Below, piece by piece: positions 10,779-27,080 of a stretch of 28,894 nucleotides of DNA (positions are counted from its first letter, which is position 1; every line of letters begins with the position of its first letter). The notes under the pieces are model-generated. The model did not search any database, had not been told where the DNA came from, and saw only the letters and a list, made by a program, of their open reading frames with translations. Origin of the DNA: Azolla pinnata (taxonomy: Eukaryota > Streptophyta > Polypodiopsida > Salviniales > Salviniaceae); contig JBBBWG010000670.1 in the NCBI GenBank assembly GCA_037176905.1, forward strand, positions 20,774-49,667. The letters are read 5' to 3'. The translations under genes were made by a program, and so were the position numbers.

Positions 10779-12678
10779 CTAAATCTAGTTCTCGACTAGA
10801 TCGCAACAAGCCCTTCATGCATGCACGGCTAATCACTAGAGATGCAAACGCTCAATTCCGACCCGAATCTGGGGAGACTCATCGACAAGGTGCATTCCAT
10901 CAATTTTCGAGCTTCTAGTTGGTCTACTACTACTATTCATGTATCCATCATGTCAAGCTCGATTCATCAGCAAACCCAAGTCGAGATCCCAATCGAATGC
11001 GGCAGGTTAACAATCATTGTCGTGTGGGGTCAATTGATCGATCGATCTTATGCTCCTATTGTTTCGAGCAGGTAAACCGAAAGCACACCACATTTGTGTG
11101 TGCTCTCTCTTTGTTTATGTCTCGGCGGAAAAAGGCAGTTGAGAGGAACAATCGCTCGACTTCTGGGTTGGTTTTTTAAATGGCACAGAAAACCCTAAAA
11201 GTCCGACACGCCATTCTCGAAAGCCCAAGAAACCCCAGAACTGACCATTTCTTTGCATGTCTAATGACTCCAATATTCGCGGCCGATTGCCCAACAAGTC
11301 TAATGAATGAATCGAAGCACTACATGTTCTAATGAATGAATCCAATGTCCGTGTCCCGATTCGGCATTTTGTGCATATGGTCCTAAAGTTCGATTCTGTA
11401 TACACTTCAACGTCAAGCTTCCAGAAGAGCATCAGAAGCCTATATAGAGCTGCATGCATCATCAGTACATGGTCCCAATCCCAAGCCTTGTTATGTCAGA
11501 CTTTCTCTCTACGATCTGGACGCAGGTTCGAGCATATACTATTTCATCGAGTAGCTTTTCTATTTGTTTAGTACACTTCAACCATACTGTTCACCAGTCG
11601 TGCCGTAATGCATCTGCAAGCTCTGTTGCAATATACGCCTCGGATGTCGACCTACCTATACATCGCATCTTTTCCAGCCTGCATCTCTTTAGAACAATAA
11701 CATTATATACGGATTCCCCGTCAAAATCTGAAATACCAAAGCTTTTATAAAAAGAGCATCAAACTCTGATGATCAATTGGGCGATGAAAATCTTCCTGCC
11801 AATTTTGTTCTCGTCAATCCGATCGATGAGATGAGAGAACATTCCAAAATCCCCCCCCCCTTCTCTGTTTTGATCAAAGGATTTCAAAAAACTGTTGGAG
11901 AAACAGAAACTCGAAGCAAAATAGGCTGTGTTGAAGATACAACTTCTGCCATTATTATTAGCACCACCACTATCCTTTTGCAAATTGCAGTTAATACACC
12001 GGGCTCTTACCATAGTTCCTTCTCAATTCCTCCTATATATTTGCTCTGCATTCATCCTTGTGCAGAAATGTCATTCAATGACGCCGAGGCAAGTGCCAGC
12101 CTACCGTGCATAGCAGCAAAGTGAGCAGATTTTTTATGGAAGCTTGTCTCCACATCCATAACATCCTATAACTTGCCGATACAACTGCAAAAAGCTAAGA
12201 AATCATCAAAAACTGTTCCAGTAATCAAAAGGAACAACTACCTGTTGGAAGCGCATCTGGAGCTGTCCTTCGTTCAACGGTCGAAACGAAGTTATTGCTC
12301 TCTCTTAATTCCAAACTTTTTTACATGGCCATAATGGAAAGACATCCAAAGTAGATGACCTTGGCTTCCGTGCCGTCAGTACACCCAATTCTTTGATAGC
12401 TCTGCCATGAAATGTGGCAATATACAGTTTTAGAGCTAATGCCAGCAAGCCCTTTTTAGATGTTTGTTGTTATTAAGAACATCTACAGCTATGCCCCACA
12501 GCCGAATAATCAGCACCTCGGGTGCAATCACCAGTTAACATTGTCGGGTAGTTGATGCTTGTAAATAAGATATGCTAGAACTGAGTCTCTCTCCCAAGAA
12601 AGTCCTCAACTTGGGCTATTTTCGCCTAAATGCCTCGCACGTTGTCTGTGTGCGAATCGAACAAACTGCGATGTTTAG

Positions 12679-17551
<4,873 letters not shown>

Positions 17552-17762
17552 GGATCGACGCGCTCGGGCGAATCAGCGCATCTGATCTGCATCCTCTGCG
17601 AAGAAAAATCGGGCCCTACACGCAGCGATGGTGTTCCTTGTTGCCTTCTTCGTCTTCCTTTCCTTTCCTTCCATTCTACGCAGAGATGAAACACTGAACA
17701 GAAAAATAAATAAAACAAATACACGGGGGCATTTGATGGAGATACAACATAGGGAAATTCTT

Positions 17763-18003
17763 CAGTTTAGGGTTTAGGATTTAGGGTTTAGGGTTTAGGG
17801 TTTAGGTTCATTTTAGGGTTTAGGGTTTAGGGTTTATGTTCAATTTAGGGTTTAGGGTTTAGGTTTAGTTTAGGGTTTAGGTTCAGTTTAGGGTTTAGGG
17901 TTTAGGGTTTAGGTTCAGTTTAGGGTTTAGGTTCAGTTTAGGGTTTAAGGTTTAGGTTCAGTTTAGGGTTTAGGGTTCAGGTTCAGTTTAGGGTTTAGGG
18001 TTC
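17763..18003. repeat. interstitial telomeric array (TTTAGGG)n with TTCAG interruptions
   Basis: About 240 bases of plant telomere repeat TTTAGGG. Runs of one to four perfect units are separated by a shortened unit plus spacer, TTTAGG-TTCAG, which recurs at least six times (for example near 17882, 17913, 17932, 17956 and 17983), with variants TTCATT near 17807 and TTCAAT near 17839. The left flank also ends in TTCAG, so the spacer may be captured flanking sequence. The array starts 212 bases upstream of the PEX6 ATG and reads AAACCCTAAA on the PEX6 strand, which is the telo-box orientation. Confidence 0.95.
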
Positions 18004-18898
18004 TCTTTTCCACTTCCTTGGAAACTATTATAACGTCATCAGGAGAAGCAGTGATGGCTTATGTTTTACTTCTTCTGTTTTGATTCTGTTCACATTCCGA
18101 AGCGTTCCCTGTTATATTGTTCAGCTTTTCCGAGACTGGGGGCAGATTGAGATCTCCGGCGATATACCAGCCGCAGATGATAATCGCGATCTAGATTGAT
18201 GCATGCGGCGGCATACATCGCATCTTTCGCATCAAAGGCTCCCGATCTAGACAGAAAGCAAGCAATGGAGCAACATATAAACTACATGTATTTCTAGTAA
18301 TTCTCATGTGCCGATGGTGGTCATTATAACAAGCGTGTACATATACCCAAATACAAAATGATCGCTAGCTAATTATCTTTTGAAACCTTTACCCAATTTG
18401 TTCAATCGTTTTGGTTGGATTGGCAAAACACACGTCGTAAGAAATATTACTATTATTTAATTAGAAACCAATGTTGCTACGTATTCAACGCATATTTTAT
18501 CACATAGCTATTAATTGCGCTAAATACGGTACCTCTAGGTTAAATGCGTCAAATAATTATACAAATTTACAAATTAATCAAACCTACGCATCGCTAAAAT
18601 ACTACATGTTCCATCGAAATTATAAGATTTATCGGCATTAGTGGCTTCAGAAAATATTTAAATCGTCGAAAATCAAAACTTAAGCTTATAAAATAGGTCG
18701 GATTCGCGAGTCGAATTCGGTTACTTGCATTAAAATCAGGTGGCCGAGAGTACGTTTGTCGGATTACTGCTCTAGAGATCTTCGATCGATCTGCACTTGA
18801 TCATCTACGAAGCTCCTTCCGAAAAAATCTCGACTCATTAAGCAATTCTTATGCCCTCATTCTGCATTGAACTGAACTGGGGCCCAGAAAACTAAACA

Positions 18899-18947
18899 GA
18901 AAAAAAAAAACCAAAAGAAGAAGAGGAAGAAGAAGAAGAAGAAAGAA
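18899..18947. repeat. A-rich and GAA-rich low-complexity tract
   Basis: An A10-12 run followed by AAG/GAA repeats, immediately upstream of the candidate TATA box of the LRR receptor gene. Confidence 0.8.
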
Positions 18948-18951
18948 GGGC

Positions 18952-18957
18952 TATAAA
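18952..18957 (+). promoter_or_regulatory. candidate TATA box of the LRR receptor gene
   Basis: TATAAA in the context GGGCTATAAATGG, about 318 bases before the chosen ATG at 19270. It predicts transcription starting near 18985 and a leader of roughly 280 bases that includes the GATGGC repeat. Confidence 0.5.
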
Positions 18958-19052
18958 TGGAAATAGTTGAAATGAAAGGCCTACATTTGCTTATATATAT
19001 GTTTATATCTTTGTAACAGAACACTCTTCTCTGTTTCTCTTGCTCTGCATTC

Positions 19053-19123
19053 TGATGGCGATGGCGATGGCGATGGAGAGGGAGATGGCGACGGAGATGG
19101 AGATGGAGAAGGAGATGGAGACG
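19053..19123. repeat. GATGGC/GGAGAT hexamer repeat in the LRR receptor leader
   Basis: Four GATGGC units followed by degenerate GGAGAT/GGCGAC units, in the presumed 5' leader. Several ATG triplets occur in it, all upstream of the main ATG. A similar GATGGC run occurs at 27218-27246 next to the tRNA-binding gene. Confidence 0.85.
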
Positions 19124-19269
19124 GGAGTCGCCATGGCGGAGCTTCCCTCCCTCCCTTGCATCAGAATGCACGCGATTCTTCTTCTTCCCACGCCCCCGCG
19201 CGAAGGAAATGCCTCGTAACGCTCGCCCCGCACAGGAGAAATCGCCCACAACCTCAGCCCCTCCTTCCC

Positions 19270-22200
19270 ATGCGGAACGCCCGCTTCCTCGTCTGCTTCC
19301 TCTGCATCCCAACCCTAGCTCTCGCCTGGGACGCGGATATCCTCATCACCTTCAAGCGCAGCGTGGTGAGGAGAGATCCCTCGTCGGCACTCGCCTCGTG
19401 GGGCCGTGGAGACTACTGCTCCTGGAACGGCATCAGATGCGCGAGGGATGCTTCCGTCAGGTGGGTCGATGCCATCTCCATCACCTCCGCGGGGCTCGAA
19501 TTCTCCATGTGGGAAGGATTCGGCTCCTTCCCACGCCTCCGCTTCATCAATTTCTCGAGCAATCGGATCACGGGCGCGATACCTTGGAACCTCGGGCGCC
19601 TCAAAAGCTTGGTTTCGCTCGACCTCAGCTTTAATGGAATCACGGGTTCGATCCCTTCGAGCTTTAATGATCTTCCCCTGCTTGAAATTCTCGTTCTCCG
19701 GAACAATGCAATGCGCGGAGCATTCCCGAGCGGTCTTTGTGGCTTTACAAAGCTTAGAGTGTTCGACATGGGCTTCAACAAGCTAACTGGTGGGTAAGTA
19801 CCCCTAGCTCTCTTTGACTTCCGTTGTCATGTAACTAAGAAGGAACTGGGTAATGCAGGTTGCTTCCCATGAATTAGTCATCCCTGAGTCAGGCGAGGAA
19901 ATGCAGTGAGTGAAACACGAGGCAAAAAGGGATTTTTTTTGGTTTTACATGGCTGCACTAGTCCTATATCACTACGAAGGTACATCGGATGTTATGTAGT
20001 GGTCTCCATACCTCCTTACACTTGAGTTTCCTTGTATCAGAGAAGAAGCAAACAGAAGGGTATTACTTACCTCTGACTGGCTGAAATGTGTAAAAACTTC
20101 TATGATAGCCAAGAAACAGAATCTTGTTTGCAGAAGACCGAGGACAAAATGAGGATCCCTCTTCGTATCTGTGACAAACGAACCCAATGCATAGTCAAAA
20201 TGGAGCGGGTGTTTCCCCATTCTAACTGGACTGAACACCACAATCTACTTGGGAAGAGCATGAGCCCTCTAGAGTGTTCCTAACAAATGTCTGGTGACAT
20301 TTGTTTTTCTATGAGCGTAAATAATTGAAACATATATTTCTCCAAGGACATGGGATGGATTTATGTGCCACACTTCGAGTATGCATGTGCTGCTCTGTTT
20401 GAATATTGCTAGTATAACGATATCCATAAAGTGGATACTTAACAAGTTGGCCAAAGAAAGAGGGGAAGAGGCATGGTGATGGCTGATTATATATGTGCTT
20501 AGATACACCTGTATATGGTTGCACCGCTGAAGCGTAGTATATGGAAAGACAATATGCGATGATGCCCTTTGCTCTCTACAACACAGAAAATTCAGAAGTT
20601 GAAACCAAAAGACTATAGAGATCTGGTGCTACACAAATTCAAGCAACCTTGGAATCATTAAGTGAACCTCAGGTGCATTATGCATACCGGTTTCCAATTG
20701 ACCACAATCTTTCCAACTAAATGAGGAGAAGCTGGGAGAGTCTCTGGAGAGAGACATCCCATGAAAGAGAGATTTCTTCTGCGTGGATGATGCTAGAGAC
20801 ACATGTCATGGAAGGCAAGCCAATATCTGGATGCAGAAACATGGTGCAAAAGAGTCACTAGCTATAGCCGTTCCTATTTGTTGTCGATTCCAACAAGGTT
20901 AATAACACTGTACATATCTGCGTAAGGCAGTGTAACTTGGAATGCTCCACCAATGTTTCCTATCATGTTGCCCAAGATGGATATGCTCAGAATGTAGCAG
21001 TTCCAGTTCCGATGATGGAGCACCTGATTGATTTCATGATTTAATTTCAGGACATTGACATTTTAGGAAGCTAGAATAAGAGACCTTGTCATTTCTTCTG
21101 AAAGATGCATAACAGAAACGGTCGAAGAGATAACAACAATGTATAACGGTCTGTCCTCACTCTGCTCAGCATGTATTGTGCAGTCTCATTTTGTATGAAA
21201 GATAATGTTGTTGTAGGAAACTTTCATCGAATATTTTTAAGCTGCCAATTTGTTCTCTCTTCTGTGAGATCTGGAGTCTTAAATTTTTTTACTGTCGTAT
21301 TTGTGATTGTATACAAAAAAGTATGAAACCTCTAATGGAAAAGAGAGTTATTGCAACATTGCAGGTCTAACAGCTGATTTAGGAGCTTGCATGCACCTTG
21401 AAGTACTTGTCGTCGAGAACAATAATATAGATTTTGATGTGTCTCGCATTCCTTTCTCATTGCTGAAGAAATTGCGAGTCATAAATATTGGGAGGAACCG
21501 TTTTAAGGGTGTGCTGACAAAAGATTTAGGCAGAGCAAGTGCAATTACTGTTATGCGATTCAACGGAAATCAGATATCTGGTCAGATTCCTGGTGCATTA
21601 GGTTTACTGAGCATGTTGACAATATTGGACTTAAGCTCGAACCAATTAAATGATCCGATTCCCGAGACCCTTGGAAACCTGGCCCTGCTTGAGGATTTTA
21701 GCATAGCCCAAAACAGATTCGCTGGGAGAATTCCAAGCTCCGTTTGCAATCTAGCAGGTCTAACCAAGCGGCTAGATTTGTCGAGAAATAAATTTTCTGG
21801 TATTGTGCCCATGGCTCTCGGTGGCATGAAGTGGGTTAAGGTCATTGATCTCTCAAGGAACATGTTGTCTGGTGGGCTTCCTTCGAGTTTGGGTGGATGT
21901 GAATCTCTCTTATCTTTGGATCTCTCTTTCAATAAACTTTCTGGCAGTATACCGCCAACTTGGATCAGCCTGGTTTCTTTAAACAAGCTGGAACTTTCGT
22001 CTAATGCACTCACTGGAGAAATACCACCCGAGTTGGGGCAAATCTCTACATTGAAGCGACTAGACTTGTCCAAGAATGAGCTGACAGGTAGTGTGCCAAG
22101 TTCCCTAGCAGATTTGCCCCAACTTGAGATGCTCGACTTGTCGTCAAACTTATTGTCAGGAAAAATACCAGATTTCCCGTTGTGTCCATCTTTGCGTGGA

Positions 22201-23680
22201 AGCTCTTTTGCTGGCAATCCAGGTCTCTGTGGTGCCATACTGAATGTGCCATGCAAGTCAGAGCTGAAGGCAAAACATGCTGTGAAAAAGATTAATCTCA
22301 AGGAGCTGCTGATCAATGCACAGGCCATTCTTCTGTACTTGGGAATGGCAGTTTTTGGCTGTACAACGATTTTTATCGTCGTCTTGATGGCATTCAGGCT
22401 ATGCTACGTTGAAAAATATGAATCTGTGGTTGATTGTATAGAGACTCACTGTTCAGTTGTTGTTTGCTTCCTACATTGCTTCCACCTGACATCCATGCGT
22501 CCAAGAATATCATTGAGAATGCTTAAAGATGCAACCGATAACTTCAAAGAGGACAGCATCATTGGCAGAGGTAGCCGAGGGATAGTCTACAAAGCTTTCC
22601 TTGCAGAAAGCATCATGTTCAAGGGGGACAGGATAGTAGCAGCCAAGAGATTGGAAAAGAGACAACCTGAGATTCAAAATCTTGTGAAAGAGTGCAGGGT
22701 TTTGAGAAAGGTCAGGAATGCCAACCTTGTCAAGGTTGTGGATTGGTTAACTGCGGGAAAAGAGGTCTTTGTCATCATGGACTTTTATGCGAACGGTGAC
22801 CTGCAAAGCTACTTGCACAACCCTGCAGCGGCAAACAAACTGGAAATGATACAGTTTCTTCAGATTGCTATTGACATTGCACAGGGAATAGCTTATTTGC
22901 ATAAGAGATGGTGGAAAGGAAGGATCATTCACTGCAATCTAAATCTCAGCCATATCCTTCTCGACCATAATCTGCAGGCGTGCATATCGGGATTACGGTA
23001 TGTTAAACGATCCGATTTGGCGAAATTCCAGTTCGAAGAATCCGAGGCTGGTAGGATAGCTCCAGGTACAGCGCTATTTCCTTCAAAATCACAGTGAAAG
23101 TTTTTTTAAACAAAGCATCCTTTGGAAAATGGCTTCTTGTTGCTTGTGTTTTTTTTATAAATTTACATCATGGATGTGTTCTTTCAGAGTGCCTTGCCGG
23201 TGGCACATTGTCTCAGAAAGCTGAGGTTTACAGCTATGGAATATTTCTGTTAGAGCTTATCACACGGAAAAAGCCCGTATTCTCTGGTGTCGCGATCGAT
23301 GCGGATTTGCACATGTGGGTGCAAAGAGTGCTTCCTTTGCAAGGGCTACAAATTGTAGATCCGACTCTCTTGAACACAACATATAACTATGAGAATGTGT
23401 TCTCTCTCATATTTCTAGCGCTGTCATGCACAGAAGAGGTCCAAGACAATCGTCCCGAGATAAGCGATGTGATTACAACCCTGAAGCAGCTGAAAACGAT
23501 CGAATCAGGTGAAAACCATTTTTCTGAACAAGCTCCTTTTTTTTTCTTTCTTTTTTACTGTCATTCATGGGTTCCAAAGTAAGACAAACGTCCGAAATAT
23601 GTCTTGTTTTGCTGAAATCTCACACCAGTTTGGCTGTTTCTCTTTTAGACTCGAAGAAAGCATATGTACAAATGGCCTGA
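19270..23680 (+). CDS. LRR receptor-like protein with a probably inactive kinase domain
   Basis: Plasma-membrane LRR receptor-like protein, about 857 aa. Exons: 19270-19789, 21365-23065, 23188-23508, 23649-23680 (stop TGA). The ATG at 19270 gives a signal peptide (MRNARFLVCFLCIPTLALA); an in-frame ATG at 19156 would add 38 residues and bury it. An LRRNT cap (CSWNGIRC) and about 14-15 LRRs of the NxLxGxIPxxL type follow, then a cap (NPGLCGA), one membrane helix at about 495-521, and a kinase-like domain from about 550. The glycine loop GRGSRGIVY and the lysine in VAAKR (about 601) are kept. The catalytic loop reads HCNLNLSHILL instead of HRDLKxxNILL, DFG is SGL, and APE is kept, so phosphotransfer is unlikely. 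Exon 1 is much more GC rich than later exons. The intron 1 donor is uncertain: phase demands GTGGGT at 19790, yet a better GTAAGT sits at 19794. Confidence 0.9.
19790..21364 (+). other. intron 1 of the LRR receptor gene, 1.57 kb
   Basis: The acceptor is TTGCAG at 21359-21364. It is much longer than the other introns of this gene (122 and 140 bases). I see no exon, transposon or RNA gene in it; its open frames are short and have no recognisable motif. Confidence 0.65.
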
Positions 23681-23889
23681 GCCAAAAGTCATGGGAAAGA
23701 ATGCTGCTAAAGTAGCTTATATAACTGTTCAGATCTTCTCTTTGCTGAATGTATCAGAACTCGTCGACAATTTGCGTATTGCTTGGCCTTGAAGTTGATA
23801 GAGATGGAGTTTTGTAACTGTAAGGTATATATAACTGAGGTACAGACAAAATATCCCGTCATCAAGAGAGGATATTCGATTGACATTGA

Positions 23890-24037
23890 CGATGATTGCG
23901 ATATTGAAGATGCTCGCGATATTGAAGCTGATGTTGATATTAGAAGTGGTCCCGGTATTGAAGATGGTCGCGATGTTGGAACTATTTCTGATATTGAAGA
24001 TGGTCACGATATTGGAAATGGTCCCGATCTTGAAAAT
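23890..24037. repeat. 18-bp minisatellite (GATATTGAAGATGGTCGC)
   Basis: About eight degenerate copies of an 18-base unit. Because the unit is a multiple of three, a frame on the plus strand (23783-24055) reads as a DIEDGR-like hexapeptide repeat. No conserved domain precedes it, and the position just after the LRR receptor stop suggests an untranslated region, not a gene. Confidence 0.85.
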
Positions 24038-24211
24038 CTTCTAATTAAAACTTAATTTGGCACCTGTAATACTACAGGGTTTTAGATTTGTTATGGGGCT
24101 TTAGAAGAGTAAGATTTGTTATGGCATTTGTAATAATACTACAGAGTCTTGGATTTGTTACAATCTCGAGTGAATTGTAAAACTACTCTGCTTTGTTTTG
24201 CAATTTAACCA

Positions 24212-24217
24212 AATAAA
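24212..24217 (+). promoter_or_regulatory. candidate polyadenylation signal of the LRR receptor gene
   Basis: AATAAA, 532 bases after the TGA at 23680. If used, the 18-bp minisatellite at 23890-24037 would be part of the 3' untranslated region. Confidence 0.35.
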
Positions 24218-24897
24218 AAACTCTTGACATTTGTGAACGTTATAGTGGAATGAATTCTAGAGTTTTATCCTCAAATTTGAACAGCTTTCGTGATCAACAC
24301 ACACAGACATCTAGATTTGAAAACAAATCCTTCACTTGTATTAAGCGCACTCTTTACCTGAACACAATTAGAATGCGTTTATTGTTTGGCTGAGCTTCTG
24401 TCTGAACAAGAAATATAGATGCAATTAGTGATAGATAAGTACTAGAAAGAAGGGGCGAGGGGCAGAGCCGAAATGGCAAATTGAATCATTTGTAATGCTA
24501 GTAAAACTGTGATGGGGATAGTGTTTGAAATTGCATCAACTGTAATGGAATGGAATCCCAAGCAAATCTATTTAAAATTACCACCCATCAGATAGCAAAA
24601 GATTATTCAGGTTCTGAGTAACCTTATATGTATCAACCCGAGCAGATGACAACTGAAATTGAGGTTCTTAGGTCAGTCTTTAAAATGTGATCCATGAAAT
24701 GGATGGGCCATGTTGGCCATAAGAAGATAAATCCTTCTTTCTCATATTACCCTGATCTCAGGAAAATCCGCCATGCATTAGGCCATACATAGCAGTTCAC
24801 ACTGAATGCTCGATGGTTATGACTTCTTGCTGACATACTTCTAGAACTAAATATCCAATGGAAACACTTTTGATTACCTTGATGATATTACAAAAGT

Positions 24898-24903
24898 TTT
24901 ATT
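24898..24903 (-). promoter_or_regulatory. candidate polyadenylation signal of the tRNA-binding gene
   Basis: AATAAA on the minus strand about 155 bases after the stop codon at 25059-25061, a typical distance. Confidence 0.45.
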
Positions 24904-25058
24904 TCCCTGGACTTGCAATAACAATTCCCTTGTGCCTGAAAGGGAAAAAAAATGCACACCACACTGGCTCTCTTAATAGGGATCTTTCTTACGCTGGTCT
25001 CATAACCTATAGTAATCAAAATTTTGGTCGGGCCTTCCTTCAGTGAAAGTAAGACTAC

Positions 25059-27041
25059 TCAATGAATGCTCGCACCATCCGGAAGGCCAGGACCTGTCAC
25101 TACACCTGAAGAAATCACTAGTGGCCTGTTGCCAAACTTTGCAACACCACCTGTCCATATTACAGCATACACATGATAAGATTGCAATACTCAAATGGAT
25201 GTTGCCAATAATCTTGTCACATGTACCTTGAATGCTCAGCAAAGGCACAATTCTCTCCCATATCTTGGAACTCAGCTGCTTAGGAGGTTTTGCTGATGGC
25301 ACCGATCCCTATTAATGGCAATAAATAGCATAGCTATGGTCATGTAACATCACAAATACTAGATGCTAAGAAGGCAGGAAAACTTGCCTCGAGATAGATG
25401 CGATCACCTACTGACGCATCACTAGGTGGCTGAAGGATCTGTGAAGAACAAATTTTCATCCGAGGATTACAATTGAACCCAAAACTAAAAATTCTGCCAG
25501 TTGTGTCATAAATACATTTGTATGTACCGACATACCTTTACAGTCAGAGTTCCATTACTATCAGAAGTTTCACCAGCCAAGATCATTGCTTCACTCATTT
25601 GCCCTGCCAGTTTTGCAGGTTTCAAATTCCGAACAAGACACACCTTTCTTCCCAATAATTCCGGAGGTGAAAGAAACTTTCTTAGACCAGCCACCACCTG
25701 TAACAATTTTCACCCAGACATGAGCATGCTTTCTTGAAATCCTATTGTAATTCTTGATTGGCCTTGATGAAAAGAGCATAACATGACATGCCTGCTTGAA
25801 ATCTCCATTAGAGACCTCCAGTTTGCAAACATACAACTTGTCAGCAACTGGATGATCATCAACCGAGATCACATGTCCCACCTAAAATGCAACAAAACTA
25901 GATAAGGAAAGTCCACTGCATTCTTCTATTGCAGAAGCAAAATGGAAACATAAACCCAATCTGGTTAACCTCAATAAACCTATATTCTGTCAAGCAACTC
26001 TTAGCACAAGATTACCATCTGTCTGCTTTGACGAGCTGACAGCAATTACCACGGGGTCGAGGGAATTAGCAGTCATCATGAAAACCAATACTTGACTTGA
26101 AAAATATGCTAGACTCATCGAACCCCATACATGCGTTGTATAAAGATCTGATTTAGAGATGGATGGTCAAACAGCGTTCCACATTCCTTCTCAACATTGA
26201 GTGTTAACGTCATGTACCATCCACATTTAGGATTGCAGGTTGAAGTTTTGTTCCCCTAGACTAATTATAGGAAACATGTTATTCATACCAAGATCCCAGC
26301 TTACGTCCACTTCATTTTGAAGGTTCAATCAAATTGTTACAAAAATCTGATTCCGGTCCATCCTATCTGTATCCATGAAGGTTGTTTATCGTACGTGAGA
26401 ATGAGAAGAAGTTTAAGGGAATCAAACAGCTTCCATTTAGAATTCAGGGAAGAAGTTCTACGATGATGCCACACTTTGTTTCCTTTCAATGTGTATAAAC
26501 CTCTACCAGTATTTCAAGACATCAAACTGGAATCTTGGTAATGGATAGGGTGTTTTTCACAAGCAATGCATAATCGTACCCGGTATGCTCCATCAGATAA
26601 AACGAACTCCTTCTTTTCGATTTCTTCATAGATGTTGAGGATATAAAATACAAGAAGACAGACAGACAATCGAGAACCAACCTCGAGATGAACTTTGTCA
26701 AAATCTTCCAAAGATTCTTTTCCGCCCTCGATCACCGAGGGTGCTGATAAAAGGAAAGGGGAGGGGGAACGAGGATCAGATCGCAACAACTCCTGCAAGA
26801 CAAGAAGGAATTGCGTGGATGTTGCGAAAGCGGGGGGGAACGAAAAGAAGCCGCACCTTGAGAAGCGGGAGCAAGGGCGGGAGCAGCGGTGGGGACAATC
26901 TGCAGAGAAGCGGAAGGGGCGGCAGACTGTTCCTTCTCCAAAGGCGTTTCTTTCTGTCAGATAGATAAAAGCGGGACTGAGGAGGAGGAGGAGGAGGAGG
27001 AGGAGGAGGAAGAACAAAGAGCGAGCATGCGAGAGAGAGAT

Positions 27042-27080
<39 letters not shown>

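Larger units (their letters stand above)
8674..12678. other. 4-kb intergenic region dominated by simple repeats
   Basis: This is the upstream region of SCAB1 and the downstream region of PEX6. From 8741 to about 10720 it is almost all low-complexity DNA, itemised separately. From 10780 to 12678 it is ordinary-composition sequence in which I recognise no gene. Minor features there are a C10 run at 11851-11860 and a 15-base direct repeat (TCTAATGAATGAATC) at 11299 and 11328. Confidence 0.6.
17552..19269. other. divergent intergenic region between PEX6 and the LRR receptor gene
   Basis: This 1.7-kb stretch must hold the 5' leaders and promoters of two genes reading away from each other. It contains the telomeric array at 17763-18003, AT-rich unique sequence at about 18010-18890, an A/GAA-rich tract at 18899-18947, a TATA box at 18952 and GATGGC repeats from 19053. 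No further gene is recognisable. Confidence 0.7.
23681..25058. other. convergent intergenic region
   Basis: This holds the 3' ends of the LRR receptor gene (plus) and the tRNA-binding gene (minus). The minisatellite at 23890-24037 and two candidate poly(A) signals are the only features I can support; nothing else coding is recognisable. Confidence 0.6.

Noticed and set aside
11777-12124. A 115-codon plus-strand open frame between the repeats and PEX6
   Set aside because: It begins with TTG, has no ATG near its start and no recognisable motif; the opposite strand also has open frames here.
17763-18003. A true chromosome end
   Set aside because: Unique gene-bearing sequence continues on both sides and the repeats are interrupted and short, so it is interstitial.
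23509-23582. Read-through of LRR receptor exon 3 to a stop at 23580-23582
   Set aside because: The added residues are Phe-rich from a T-rich intron; a GTGAAA donor at 23509 and TTTTAG acceptor at 23648 give an in-phase final exon ending VQMA.
26744-26807. Earlier acceptor for exon 3 of the tRNA-binding gene, giving ELLRSDPRSPSP
   Set aside because: It would need exon 2 to end in phase 0, which forces a different, Leu/Pro-rich frame of exon 2. The acceptor at 26744 keeps phase with the Ala/Pro linker frame and follows a better pyrimidine tract.
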